Of a DNA stretch of 64,000 nucleotides, positions 1 to 7,663 are shown piece by piece. The notes beneath the pieces are model-generated. The model worked only from the letters and a program-made list of their open reading frames with translations. It did not search any database and was not told the origin of the DNA. Both the position numbers and the translations under genes were made by a program. Source of the stretch: UBA2279 sp034399355 (GTDB lineage Bacteria > Actinomycetota > Coriobacteriia > Anaerosomatales > Anaerosomataceae); NCBI GenBank assembly GCA_034399355.1, contig JAXMMT010000027.1, forward strand, positions 34,834-98,833, given 5' to 3'. Within the stretch, counting starts at the first letter, position 1. Every line of letters starts with the position of its first letter.

Positions 1-1045
1 ATCGGTTCTCCTTGTCGAACTCGTCGGCGATCTCGCCGATGACCTCTTCCACGATATCCTCGATCGTGACGATGCCTTCGGTGCCGCCGTACTCGTCCAC
101 GACTACTGCGATGTGGTTGCGCGCTGCCTGCATGTCCGAGAGGATCGCGAGGATCGGCTTTGTCTCGGGCACGAACACGGTCGGCCGGGTGAAGCGTGTC
201 ACCGGCTCGCCGAGCGCGCCCTCGGCTGCCGGGCCGACAAGATCTTTGAGAAGCAGGATGCCGACAATCGAGTCCGCATCCTCGTGGTAGACCGGCAGCC
301 TTGAGAACCCGGAGCGGCGGAAGAGCACAATCGCCTCACTGATGGTCGCCGTGTCCTCGAGCATCGCCATATCCACGCGAGGCACCATGACCTCTTTGGC
401 GACGGTATCTCCAAGCTTGAAGATCTCGTGAATCATGCGCTTCTCTTCATCAAGGAGCGTGCCCTGCTCCGTCACTAGAAGCTTGATCTCCTCCTCGGTC
501 ACACCGGGACGCACGGCGCCGGGCTTGACCCCGAGCAGGCGCGCGGCGCCGTTCGTTGACTTCGTAAGCACCCAGATGACCGGTCCCATCAGCGTGGCGA
601 GCCCACTGATCGGACCCGCGACCGCCTTCGCGACGCCTTCGGCGCGCTGCAGTCCCAGCCGCTTGGGCGCCAGCTCGCCGAACACAAGGGTGAGATAGGC
701 GACCACCAGCGTCACAAGGAAGACGGAGAGTCCGCCCGCGATGTCTGTCACCCAAGGAACGCCGAGGCGTCGCAATGCGGTAGCAACCGGCTCCGCGAGG
801 GTCACTGCAGCAGTTGCCGAAGCGCCGAATCCGACGAGCGTGATGCCCACCTGGGTGGCAGCGAGAAAGCGCGAAGGGTCCTCGGTCAGACGCAGAACGC
901 TCCTGGCGCGCACCGAACCCTCCTCGGCCTCGGCCTTCAGTGCTGCGCGACGTGCAGACACGAGCGCAATCTCGGCTGCCGCGAAATAGCCGTTCAGCGC
1001 GAGGAGGACCACTATGAAAAGTATCTCTCCAAAAAATGAGTTCAT
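1..1045 (-). CDS. CNNM/HlyC-CorC family membrane protein with CBS pair (3' end beyond window)
   Basis: Reading leftward from ATG 1045, an open frame runs off the window after about 348 codons. Residues 1-190 hold hydrophobic segments of the DUF21/CNNM type, including a VFGELAPKRLGL stretch typical of the family. A CBS pair follows at about 205-330, with VAKEVMVPRVDM at its start and a VVDEYGGTEGIVTIEDIVEE stretch at its end, the usual hallmarks. The C-terminal CorC/HlyC domain is off the window. Family members are linked to Mg2+/Co2+ or other divalent-cation efflux and sit in the cytoplasmic membrane. The name hemolysin is historical. The exact substrate cannot be read here. Confidence 0.9.
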   Translation of the reverse strand, partial: MNSFFGEILFIVVLLALNGYFAAAEIALVSARRAALKAEAEEGSVRARSVLRLTEDPSRFLAATQVGITLVGFGASATAAVTLAEPVATALRRLGVPWVTDIAGGLSVFLVTLVVAYLTLVFGELAPKRLGLQRAEGVAKAVAGPISGLATLMGPVIWVLTKSTNGAARLLGVKPGAVRPGVTEEEIKLLVTEQGTLLDEEKRMIHEIFKLGDTVAKEVMVPRVDMAMLEDTATISEAIVLFRRSGFSRLPVYHEDADSIVGILLLKDLVGPAAEGALGEPVTRFTRPTVFVPETKPILAILSDMQAARNHIAVVVDEYGGTEGIVTIEDIVEEVIGEIADEFDKENR

Positions 1046-1149
1046 GCCAGTAAGGTTACCGCAACGGCATCGTCCCTCACATGGCAGTGGGGATGATCAG
1101 CCACCGATTTCGTGGGTTCGCGTGTAGACTGCGTCCGTTGACCGTACAA

Positions 1150-1512
1150 CTAGGGTCGCGCCGACTGCTGCGGGTTGATCTTGTGCAGCACAATCGCGAT
1201 AAGCGCAAGCCGCCGGCCACGGTCCTGGCAGCTCTCCACGAACTGGGCGACTGTTTGCCGTATCTCACTTGAGGGTCGATAGCGGATAAGTCCGCCCGCC
1301 TCGGAGAGTATGCGACCGTCGCACAGCGCTTCTACCTCAGGCTTCAGCTCCACGGTCCTACGACCGAGCCGGGAAGCAAGTCCCTCCAAGTCGAGAACCG
1401 CCTCAGGATTGCGATGAAAGAACACAAGGATGTCCCATGTCAGGAGAGACCTGACGTGGCGGTCCACAAACTCCATCACCGGGGGTTCGAGAACCCCTTC
1501 AAAATCGTACAC
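1150..1512 (-). CDS. small hypothetical protein, winged-helix-like
   Basis: A 120-residue frame starts at GTG 1512, with AAGGG about six bases upstream. The pattern FHRNPEAVLDLEGLASRLG, then charged helices and a short DGRILSEAGGLIRYRP turn, resembles a small winged-helix domain. The C-terminal part (SSEIRQTVAQFVESCQDRG) looks like an amphipathic helix that could mediate dimerisation. No enzyme motif, signal peptide or membrane segment is visible. It is on the same strand as the CNNM gene, about 105 bp before its start, so the two may share a transcript. I do not recognise a specific family; a DNA-binding role is inference. Confidence 0.6.
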   Translation of the reverse strand: MYDFEGVLEPPVMEFVDRHVRSLLTWDILVFFHRNPEAVLDLEGLASRLGRRTVELKPEVEALCDGRILSEAGGLIRYRPSSEIRQTVAQFVESCQDRGRRLALIAIVLHKINPQQSARP

Positions 1513-1764
1513 TCGCGACCCTTCTCACCCTCGGCCACACGGAACTCCTGAATGACGCCTCGGTTCAATGTCACCTCAGACGTACACGATTCCACCACGA
1601 GTTTAGTCTATCGGACAGAACATGCCATTCGCTGACCGCGAGCGGTTGCTTGGTTTTGATAAGTGGTTTCAGGCTTGGACGAACGGAGGGACAAACGGTC
1701 ATCGCCAGGTCATGACAGGCTCCGGGTTCGAGAAGACGCACGACGAGAGTCGTCACTTTTCCTC

Positions 1765-2159
1765 CTAGAAGAGGAGACGGTGCCAGCCCTTTACTCCCGA
1801 GCGGAGCATCCCCTCGAACTCCGCAGCAAGAACGGGATGGCTGAACAAATACCCCTGCGCGAGATCGCATTTCAGTAGACGCAGATACGAGAGTTGGTCT
1901 GTCGTCTCGACACCCTCTCCCACGCACTGTGCGCGAAAACTGTGCGCGAGCGCGATGGCGACGACAAGTACCCGGTACCGAAATCGTCGACGACGAGACG
2001 TACGCCCAGCTTCTCGAACTCTCTGAATATCGCGATGGCCTCCTCCGGGTCGCTCATGACCGCGCTTTCCGTAAGTTCCACATGCAAGTAGCGGCCCTCC
2101 AGGCCCACGCGCTCCAGCGCCCCTCTAATCAACTCCTGCACGTGTTGCGGGCGCTCATT
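1765..2159 (-). pseudogene. broken EAL-domain (c-di-GMP phosphodiesterase) remnant
   Basis: Two EAL-domain pieces lie in different frames. The upstream piece (2159 down to about 1965) contains LHVELTESAVM and VVDDFGTGY, two hallmark EAL motifs. The downstream piece (about 1965 to stop 1765) contains FRAQCVGEGVETTDQL and LAQGYLFSHPV, the last conserved motifs. At the junction (about 1958-1968) the 40-45 residues that normally carry the IDxxFV/KIDR region are missing, and the frame shifts. A stop at 2160-2162 precedes the first piece, so the N-terminal half, including the EAL signature itself, is absent. The locus cannot make an active enzyme. Confidence 0.85.
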
Positions 2160-2235
2160 TCATTCTCCCACAGGCGCGCAACGCACTCTGTGCGGGAATG
2201 AACGAGATAACGGCTACTTCGGAGGTGATGCGCGA

Positions 2236-3081
2236 ATGTTCCGGAACGCCGTGGTCTGCACGGACCTCTCATTATGCTCTGACGGAATCGTGAAGTGCGC
2301 CGAACAGCTCAGTGTGCTCGGCGTCTACGACGCGGTGCTGGTTCACATCATCGAGCTTGACCACTCTGGCGCAGTACCGGGTACTGACGGCGATGCCGTA
2401 TTCGAGCGTCAGGTCGAGGAGCTCGAGCACGCCGGCATCACGGTGCGCGTTGACACTGCTGTTGGCTATGCACCCTACGAGATCGAGCGTATCGCCCTCG
2501 AACACGAGGCCGGTCTCATCGTCGCCGGCAGCCACGGGAGGGGGCTGCTTGACGGGGTCATGTCCGGTAGCGTCTCATCGGACCTGGTCCGGATTGCCCA
2601 ACGCCCGATTCTTCTGACGGCATCCTTCGGCAAGAACGACCCCGAACGAGTGGGGGCTTCCTGCGCCTCCATGCTCAGTAATGTCCTCTTCCCGTCCGAC
2701 TTCACCAGCACGCATGAGCACGCAACGCGCCTCGTGATCGAACTCGCCGACAAGGGTCTGCGCTCCGTGACACTGCTCCACGTGGTCCAGCGAGACGCCA
2801 GCTCTGGAGCGAAGTTCTTTGCAGACAAAGCGCACGACAAGCTCACCGCGTTCGCCGCGCATCTGCGTGATATGGGCGTACGAGACGTGCGTACGGAGGT
2901 GCTTGTTGGTGACGCCGAGCGAATCGTGTCGCAGGCGGCCGCCAGCGGGGAGTACTCGCTCATCGTGCTGGGGCCACACTGCGGGGAGGACTCTGACGCG
3001 GCGCTCGACAGCGTCACCAACGCCACACTGCAGACGACCGTGGTACCCGTGCTCCTGGCGCCGCCGCGTTGGCGGCCCTAG
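2236..3081 (+). CDS. tandem universal stress protein (two UspA domains)
   Basis: The 281-residue protein starts at ATG 2236 after a GGAGGTGATG ribosome site. It holds two UspA folds, residues 1-130 and about 148-280. The first ends with VAGSHGRGLLDGVMSGSVS, which fits the G-x2-G-x9-G-[S/T] ATP-binding pattern. In the second, the matching loop reads LGPHCGEDSDAALDSVTN and does not fit cleanly, so this domain may not bind ATP. Proteins of this kind are cytoplasmic and linked to energy or redox stress. It converges on the hemolysin-III gene with only two bases between stops. Confidence 0.9.
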   Translation: MFRNAVVCTDLSLCSDGIVKCAEQLSVLGVYDAVLVHIIELDHSGAVPGTDGDAVFERQVEELEHAGITVRVDTAVGYAPYEIERIALEHEAGLIVAGSHGRGLLDGVMSGSVSSDLVRIAQRPILLTASFGKNDPERVGASCASMLSNVLFPSDFTSTHEHATRLVIELADKGLRSVTLLHVVQRDASSGAKFFADKAHDKLTAFAAHLRDMGVRDVRTEVLVGDAERIVSQAAASGEYSLIVLGPHCGEDSDAALDSVTNATLQTTVVPVLLAPPRWRP

Positions 3082-3083
3082 CG

Positions 3084-3782
3084 CTACTTCAACACGTAGA
3101 GCATGACGGCGAGGAAGTGGCACACGCTGCCGCCGAGCACGAAGAGGTGCCATATCATGTGCGTGTACGGTACCCGCTTCAACACGTAGAAAACCGTACC
3201 CAGCGTGTAGGCAAGCCCACCTGCGACCAGCAGCCACACCCCGCCGGTCGGCAGGTTCGCCAGCAGTGGCTTCATGGCAGCGGCAACGAGCCAGCCCATG
3301 CCCAGGTAGACGACAACCGAAAGCCACTTGGGCCGGTAAACCCAGAACGCCTCGAGGCTCACACCGGTGACGGCCAAACCCCAGATAACGCCGAACAACC
3401 ACCAGCCACCGGTGTCCCGCAGTGTCACGAGCGTGAACGGCGTGTAGGTGCCGGCGATGAGCAGGTAGATGGCCGAGTGGTCGATGACCTTGAACACCCG
3501 GCGGGCACGGGGGCCAGGAATCGAGTGGTACAACGTCGACGACATGTAGAGCAGGATGAGCGTGACACCATAGGTGATTGCGCTCGCTAACTGCCATCGG
3601 TTGCCGGTGCGGGCGGCTGCGACTATGAGCAGCACGAGGGCAGCGATGCTCAGCGCCGCTCCAAGGCCATGCGTGATCGAATTGGCAATCTCCTCGCCGA
3701 GCGAGTATGCCTGGGCGTGCTTCTTTCCGGATGGAGTTCCTACAGCCACTTCATCGGCCACGCTACGTTTACGTGCTGCCAT
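3084..3782 (-). CDS. hemolysin III / PAQR-family membrane protein
   Basis: The 232-residue integral membrane protein has seven hydrophobic segments after a basic, cytoplasmic N-terminus. PAQR-type metal-site residues are visible: the SSTLYHS stretch near residue 80, DHSAIYLLIAGTYTP near 100, and the C-terminal HMIWHLFVLGGSVCHF with paired histidines. Bacterial members (YqfA/YplQ type) affect membrane lipid homeostasis; the old hemolysin label is weakly supported. It lies 13 bp downstream of the small CXXCH protein gene on the same strand and is probably co-transcribed with it. Confidence 0.88.
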   Translation of the reverse strand: MAARKRSVADEVAVGTPSGKKHAQAYSLGEEIANSITHGLGAALSIAALVLLIVAAARTGNRWQLASAITYGVTLILLYMSSTLYHSIPGPRARRVFKVIDHSAIYLLIAGTYTPFTLVTLRDTGGWWLFGVIWGLAVTGVSLEAFWVYRPKWLSVVVYLGMGWLVAAAMKPLLANLPTGGVWLLVAGGLAYTLGTVFYVLKRVPYTHMIWHLFVLGGSVCHFLAVMLYVLK

Positions 3783-3795
3783 CAGATGCGTCCTG

Positions 3796-4026
3796 TCACT
3801 CGCTGAAATCGATGATGTCCGCTTGCGTGCTCACGATATGGCACAGGAGGCATGGATCACCAAAGTGCCCGGCCGGTGTCGCCTGATCAGGAGACACCGG
3901 CCGAATGAACACGCGGACGAGCACCAGAAGTACGACAACTGCAGCAATCACCCACGTGAGCGCAATCGCCCCCCGCACCAGCGGGCCCCTCTGCTTGCCC
4001 TGGTCCTCGACCACCCCGACCTCCAC
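3796..4026 (-). CDS. small single-pass membrane protein with CXXCH motif
   Basis: A short frame of 76 residues from GTG 4026. An internal GTG at 4014 has a better ribosome site (GGAGG, five-base spacer) and may be the true start. One transmembrane helix (AIALTWVIAAVVVLLVLVRV, about residues 20-40) is followed by a 35-residue tail with GDPCLLCHIVS. CLLCH fits the c-type haem attachment motif CXXCH, and the helix orientation would place it outside the membrane. No distal Met or His ligand is evident in so short a tail, so a metal or redox-thiol role is also possible. An 11-bp perfect inverted repeat (3870-3880 and 3893-3903) lies inside the gene. Third-position GC bias supports coding. Confidence 0.55.
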   Translation of the reverse strand: MEVGVVEDQGKQRGPLVRGAIALTWVIAAVVVLLVLVRVFIRPVSPDQATPAGHFGDPCLLCHIVSTQADIIDFSE

Positions 4027-4298
4027 TACTTGAAGGAGTCTACTCTAGCATCCCCCTCGCGCCGCACGCACGTGACCCGGTGACCATCCGACTGTGCTTC
4101 AGCCCTCTCCAAGCTCGCATCAGGATTGGTAATATTTCCTTCTGCTCGTGATTTCCGTCACACACCGTGGCATACTAGGCGCGAAACATCGTGAAAGACC
4201 AACGAACGCTGCCGGCAAATTGGTGTTTCTTTGTGTCGCGCTCTGGAGCGACATGGAAACGTCCGGGCTCTTGCGGATTGTGATCGGGGGGGTTGCCC

Positions 4299-5195
4299 AT
4301 GTCGAGGGTAGCCGAGAAGGCAACACCGAATAGCACTTCACGGACAACATTCCGTCTGTGGAGTGTACTTCTAATGGCGGTGACAGGCGTCTTTGTGACC
4401 GCGCTCATTTTCGTTACAGGAGACCTGTCAGTATACTGGCCTCTCTACCTTATACCTATAGTCATCGCGGCCTTTGCATATCACGTGGGAGGCGCGGTCA
4501 TAGCAAGCGTACTCGCCAGCGTGCTGATCGCACTTCTCATGCTGGAGGCGGAGGCCTCGCTGGCCGCGGTACCCCAGCTTGGCATCGGCATGGCGGTGTT
4601 CCTGCTATCCGGTATCGTGATCGGTGCTCAGGCCCGCCATCAGCGACAGCACGCCAGGATGCTTGAGCAGGCCTCGGTCCGCGATCAGCTCACCGGTCTG
4701 TACAAGAGCGACCACCTGCACGACCGCTTGAATGAAGAGATCAGCCGGTGCAACCGCCAGGCGACACCGGTCGCATTCATACTCGTGGCAATGAACGATT
4801 ATGCCGGCTTCAAAGACCGCTTCGGCCATTACAAAGCCGACCTGATGCTCCAACACATGGTGGACCTTATCCAGATGTCGATTCGCGACGTCGACATAAT
4901 GACACGCTACGGCCCCGCCAAGTTCGCCGTGATCCTCCCCTTCACGTCCGCCGAACAGGCCAGCATCGTTGCAGAGCACATCAGCCGTACCGTCGCGGAC
5001 GCCGAGTTCGAAGGCGACGTTATCGAAACGGTCGGCAAAATGACGGTGTCTCTCGGCATCGCAGCCTATCCCGAGGACGCGTCCAATGAAAACGAACTCA
5101 TCGAGCTCGCCACAGAACGCCTCGGCGTGCGCAAGACAATGCCCGCGAGACCCGCTTCAGGCGAACTCAACAACCTACAGCAGGTGTTGCCGTGA
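4299..5195 (+). CDS. membrane-bound degenerate GGDEF protein with intact I-site
   Basis: I chose ATG 4299 because a G-rich ribosome site (GGGGGG) precedes it; TTG 4293 is in frame too. Residues 18-115 form about four membrane helices, followed by a short linker and a GGDEF fold from about residue 130. The signature is RYGPAKF (about 204) instead of RYGGDEF, and the first metal-binding Asp is Ala (LVAMND, about 163), so diguanylate cyclase activity is unlikely. The RxxD inhibitory-site motif (RDVD, about 196) is kept at its normal spacing, so the domain may bind c-di-GMP as a receptor, like PelD. Its stop overlaps or closely abuts the mrpE start, suggesting coupled translation with the antiporter operon. 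Confidence 0.82.
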   Translation: MSRVAEKATPNSTSRTTFRLWSVLLMAVTGVFVTALIFVTGDLSVYWPLYLIPIVIAAFAYHVGGAVIASVLASVLIALLMLEAEASLAAVPQLGIGMAVFLLSGIVIGAQARHQRQHARMLEQASVRDQLTGLYKSDHLHDRLNEEISRCNRQATPVAFILVAMNDYAGFKDRFGHYKADLMLQHMVDLIQMSIRDVDIMTRYGPAKFAVILPFTSAEQASIVAEHISRTVADAEFEGDVIETVGKMTVSLGIAAYPEDASNENELIELATERLGVRKTMPARPASGELNNLQQVLP

Positions 5196-5215
5196 AGACT
5201 GCAGGAGGTACTGCC

Positions 5216-5689
5216 GTGAAGACGACGCAGGCCTCGATAACCCTTTTCGCCTTCTGGCTGGTCATCTCCGGCTCGGTCGCACCACTGGATCTCGTAATCG
5301 GCGTGGCGTATTCAGTTGGCCTTGGCTGGTGGGCGGCACGCAACTTGTGGTCGGACGATGCGCCCACGCTCAGTCTCCGCCAACTCGGTCGACTACTCGT
5401 CTACGTGCCCTGGCTGCTCAAAGAGATCGTCGTGGCGGCGGTGTCTGTGGCGGAGAGAGTCCTCGATCCTCGGATGCCGATCGACCCCGTCATCATCACG
5501 TACCGTGGTTCGATGCAACGCGACGTGTCCCGGGTCGCGCTGGCAAACTCGATCACCCTCACGCCCGGGACGCTGACTGTCGATGTCGACGAAAACACCT
5601 TCACTGTCCACTGCCTGGCCGAAGAGTTCGCTGATAGCATCGTGAGCGGCGCCTTCGAACGCAAGGTCGTCCGGGTGTTCGAGGGGTGA
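5216..5689 (+). CDS. mrpE: Mrp-type Na+/H+ antiporter subunit E
   Basis: I chose GTG 5216 because AGGAGGT sits six bases upstream; GTG 5192, overlapping the previous stop, is the alternative. The protein is about 157 residues. Two or three N-terminal hydrophobic segments are followed by a soluble C-terminal part with DPVIITYRG, ALANSITLTPGTLTVDV and a final HCLAEEF stretch, the family pattern of MrpE/MnhE. It is a small structural subunit of the multi-subunit cation/proton antiporter and begins a tightly packed operon. Confidence 0.9.
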   Translation: MKTTQASITLFAFWLVISGSVAPLDLVIGVAYSVGLGWWAARNLWSDDAPTLSLRQLGRLLVYVPWLLKEIVVAAVSVAERVLDPRMPIDPVIITYRGSMQRDVSRVALANSITLTPGTLTVDVDENTFTVHCLAEEFADSIVSGAFERKVVRVFEG

Positions 5690-5693
5690 GGTA

Positions 5694-5969
5694 ATGGAAA
5701 CCTTCTTCTGGGGAACTGGCATATTCCTGCTGGTGAATGCATTTTTGTGCCTGTGGCGTGCGTACGCGGGCCCCACAATCGTTGACCGGATTCTCTCCAT
5801 CAATATCGTTGGGACCAAGACACTCGTCGTGGTCGCGCTGCTCGGCGTCGTGTTTGGCCGGAGCATCTACATAGATATCGCACTCGTCTATGGCCTGCTC
5901 AACTTCATCGTCACGATCGCCGCAGCGCGCTTCTTGGAAACCGAGCGACTGAGAGGTGACTGGTCATGA
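5694..5969 (+). CDS. mrpF: Mrp-type antiporter subunit F
   Basis: The 91-residue protein starts at ATG 5694 after GAGGGGTGAGG. Three hydrophobic helices and the motif RAYAGPTIVDRILSINIVGT match MrpF/PhaF, where the Asp in the first cytoplasmic loop is conserved. It overlaps mrpG by four bases, which supports translational coupling and stoichiometric assembly in the membrane complex. Confidence 0.92.
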   Translation: METFFWGTGIFLLVNAFLCLWRAYAGPTIVDRILSINIVGTKTLVVVALLGVVFGRSIYIDIALVYGLLNFIVTIAAARFLETERLRGDWS

Positions 5970-6298
5970 GTACGCTCGACGCGATTCTCCGCGCGATCAC
6001 GGTTGTCCTCTCGGGGATCGGCATGTTCTTCTTCTTCGTCGGTACCTTCGGCCTGCTCAGGCTGCCGGACTTCTATTCGCGTACGCATGCTGCGACCAAG
6101 TGCGACACCGTTGGAGCCGGCGCTCTGTTGCTCGCCCTTGTCGTTCACAATGGCCTGGACGTTTCAGGACTGAAGATCCTTGCGCTCGCCGTACTGGTTC
6201 TCCTATCCAGCCCCACCGCCGCGAACGCGCTGGCGAGAGCCGCGTACAAGACCGGGCTCGTCCCGTGGCGCCACCCGGAGCGGGAGGTGTCGGCATGA
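5966..6298 (+). CDS. mrpG: Mrp-type antiporter subunit G
   Basis: The 110-residue protein has three membrane helices and the typical GLLRLPDFYSRTHAATKCDT segment of MrpG/PhaG. It begins inside the last codons of mrpF and ends inside the start of the next gene (ATGA overlap at 6295-6298). The E-F-G order ahead of the MbhD/B/C/D genes is the arrangement seen in archaeal-type Mnh and Mbh clusters rather than the A-to-G order of Bacillus. Confidence 0.92.
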   Translation: MSTLDAILRAITVVLSGIGMFFFFVGTFGLLRLPDFYSRTHAATKCDTVGAGALLLALVVHNGLDVSGLKILALAVLVLLSSPTAANALARAAYKTGLVPWRHPEREVSA

Positions 6299-6537
6299 GC
6301 CAGGTTTTCGACGCCGTACTCATCTTGCTGCTTATCACCTGTGCTCTAGCGGTGATCCACACCAAAGACCTGCTCGCCGCCGCGATCATCTTCTCGACCT
6401 ACAGCCTCGTACTGTGCATCGTTTGGCAGCTCCGCGGCTCACCGGACGTGGCGATGACTGAAGCGGCTGTGGGCGCGGGTGTCACGACGGTGCTCTTCTT
6501 GGTGACCGTCAGCCGGACGACAAGGCGTGAGAAATGA
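6295..6537 (+). CDS. MbhD-like (DUF4040) antiporter subunit
   Basis: An 80-residue protein starts at ATG 6295 with GGAGGTG upstream. It has three hydrophobic helices and the motif SPDVAMTEAAVGAGVTTVLF, which corresponds to a segment near the C-terminus of MrpA and to free-standing MbhD of membrane-bound hydrogenases. Here the MrpA C-terminal region exists as separate small genes, as in Mbh-type clusters. It is coupled to both neighbours by four-base overlaps. Confidence 0.85.
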   Translation: MSQVFDAVLILLLITCALAVIHTKDLLAAAIIFSTYSLVLCIVWQLRGSPDVAMTEAAVGAGVTTVLFLVTVSRTTRREK

Positions 6538-7310
6538 AGAAGCTACTGGTTACAGCGCTCCTTATCGTGGCGGCCGTTCCCCTCTTGTTCACAGCGGCCG
6601 ATTTGCCGCAGTACGGCTCGGCGGAGAACGCCACCTACACGCATGTCTCCGCCCACTACCTCGAGCACGCCGTTGAGGACGCCGGTGCCGAGAATATCGT
6701 CACCGATGTCATCCTCAACTACCGCGGCTTTGACACCAACGGCGAAGTCACGGTCATCTTCACTGCACTTGCCGCTGTACTCGCAGTACTACTGCTGGAC
6801 CGGACACCAGCGACCGCCAGCGAGAAGCCGGCTCAGCCGACTCAGCCGGTGAGCATCGTCGTGAGTTTCATCGTGCGCCTCCTTGCGCCATTCATAGCCC
6901 TGTTCGCTCTCTATGTGATCTTGAACGGGCATGCGACCCCCGGCGGCGGCTTTCAGGGCGGCACCATTCTGGGCGCGCTCGCCATCGCACTGACCCTTGT
7001 GCTCGGCGAGAAGAAAGCGCAGCGCTTGTTGCCCGAAGGGCTAAAGCCCTGGCTGCAGGCCACTGCGCCGCTGACCTTCGTCGTCATCGGACTCATCGGA
7101 CTTGTCAGTGTCGGATCCTACCTCGAGTTCCCTACCGTCGACGGTAACGTGGCTTCAGCAGTGGCCGCCTTCTTCAGCAACATCGGCTTCCCTGCCGCCG
7201 AAGGACTCTCGTGGGTGCGCGCGGTGTGGTTGGTGATCCTCGAGTTCGGCATCGGCATTGGTGGCGCCGCAGTTATCGCGTCCATCTTCTGGACCATGGA
7301 GGCCGAGTGA
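6534..7310 (+). CDS. mrpB: MbhE/MrpB-like fused antiporter subunit
   Basis: The 258-residue protein has two parts. Residues 1-95 match the MbhE-like end of MrpA: a signal-anchor-like first helix, VTDVILNYRGFDTNGEVTVI, and a second helix. Residues 105-258 match MrpB/MnhB, with ILNGHATPGGGFQGGTILGA and four helices. This fused form is common where MrpA is split. Its stop shares a base with the mrpC start (TGATG). Confidence 0.88.
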   Translation: MKKLLVTALLIVAAVPLLFTAADLPQYGSAENATYTHVSAHYLEHAVEDAGAENIVTDVILNYRGFDTNGEVTVIFTALAAVLAVLLLDRTPATASEKPAQPTQPVSIVVSFIVRLLAPFIALFALYVILNGHATPGGGFQGGTILGALAIALTLVLGEKKAQRLLPEGLKPWLQATAPLTFVVIGLIGLVSVGSYLEFPTVDGNVASAVAAFFSNIGFPAAEGLSWVRAVWLVILEFGIGIGGAAVIASIFWTMEAE

Positions 7311-7663
7311 TGCTTACAGCACTGTGGAACAACCTCGACTACGCCGCTCCGATGATGCTGTTCTTGATCGGGCTGTATGCCGTCATCGCTAAAGACAACC
7401 TCATCAAGAAGTTCATGGGACTCAACATCATGGAGACAGCCGTATTCGCGTTCATCATGGCGCTCGGCGTCGTCGATGGCGGCAGCGCACCCATCATAGA
7501 CCATGGCGCCCACGCTCCCTTCACCAACCCCATTCCTCAAGCTTTGATTCTTACGGGCATCGTTGTCGCGCTCAGCACGACTGCGCTCGCCCTTAGTCTG
7601 ATCATCCGCATTTACGAGCAATGCGGCACCATTGAGGGTAACGAGCTAAGGGAGTTGGGGTAG
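7310..7663 (+). CDS. mrpC: Mrp-type antiporter subunit C (NuoK-like)
   Basis: I chose ATG 7310 because it overlaps the previous stop (TGATG) and gives a 117-residue protein, the normal length. Three membrane helices are visible, with the family motifs MGLNIMETAVFAF and DPLPQALILT-like NPIPQALILTGIVV. The family is homologous to complex I subunit NuoK. The gene ends at 7663 and mrpD starts at the next base. Confidence 0.92.
   Translation: MLTALWNNLDYAAPMMLFLIGLYAVIAKDNLIKKFMGLNIMETAVFAFIMALGVVDGGSAPIIDHGAHAPFTNPIPQALILTGIVVALSTTALALSLIIRIYEQCGTIEGNELRELG

Noticed and set aside
1571..1927. 118-codon minus-strand open frame
   Set aside because: It overlaps the EAL remnant in another frame, has no motif and a poor start; the EAL pieces explain the sequence better.
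2575..3597. 340-codon minus-strand frame over the stress protein and hemolysin III genes
   Set aside because: It crosses two convergent genes with recognised domains and has no motif of its own.
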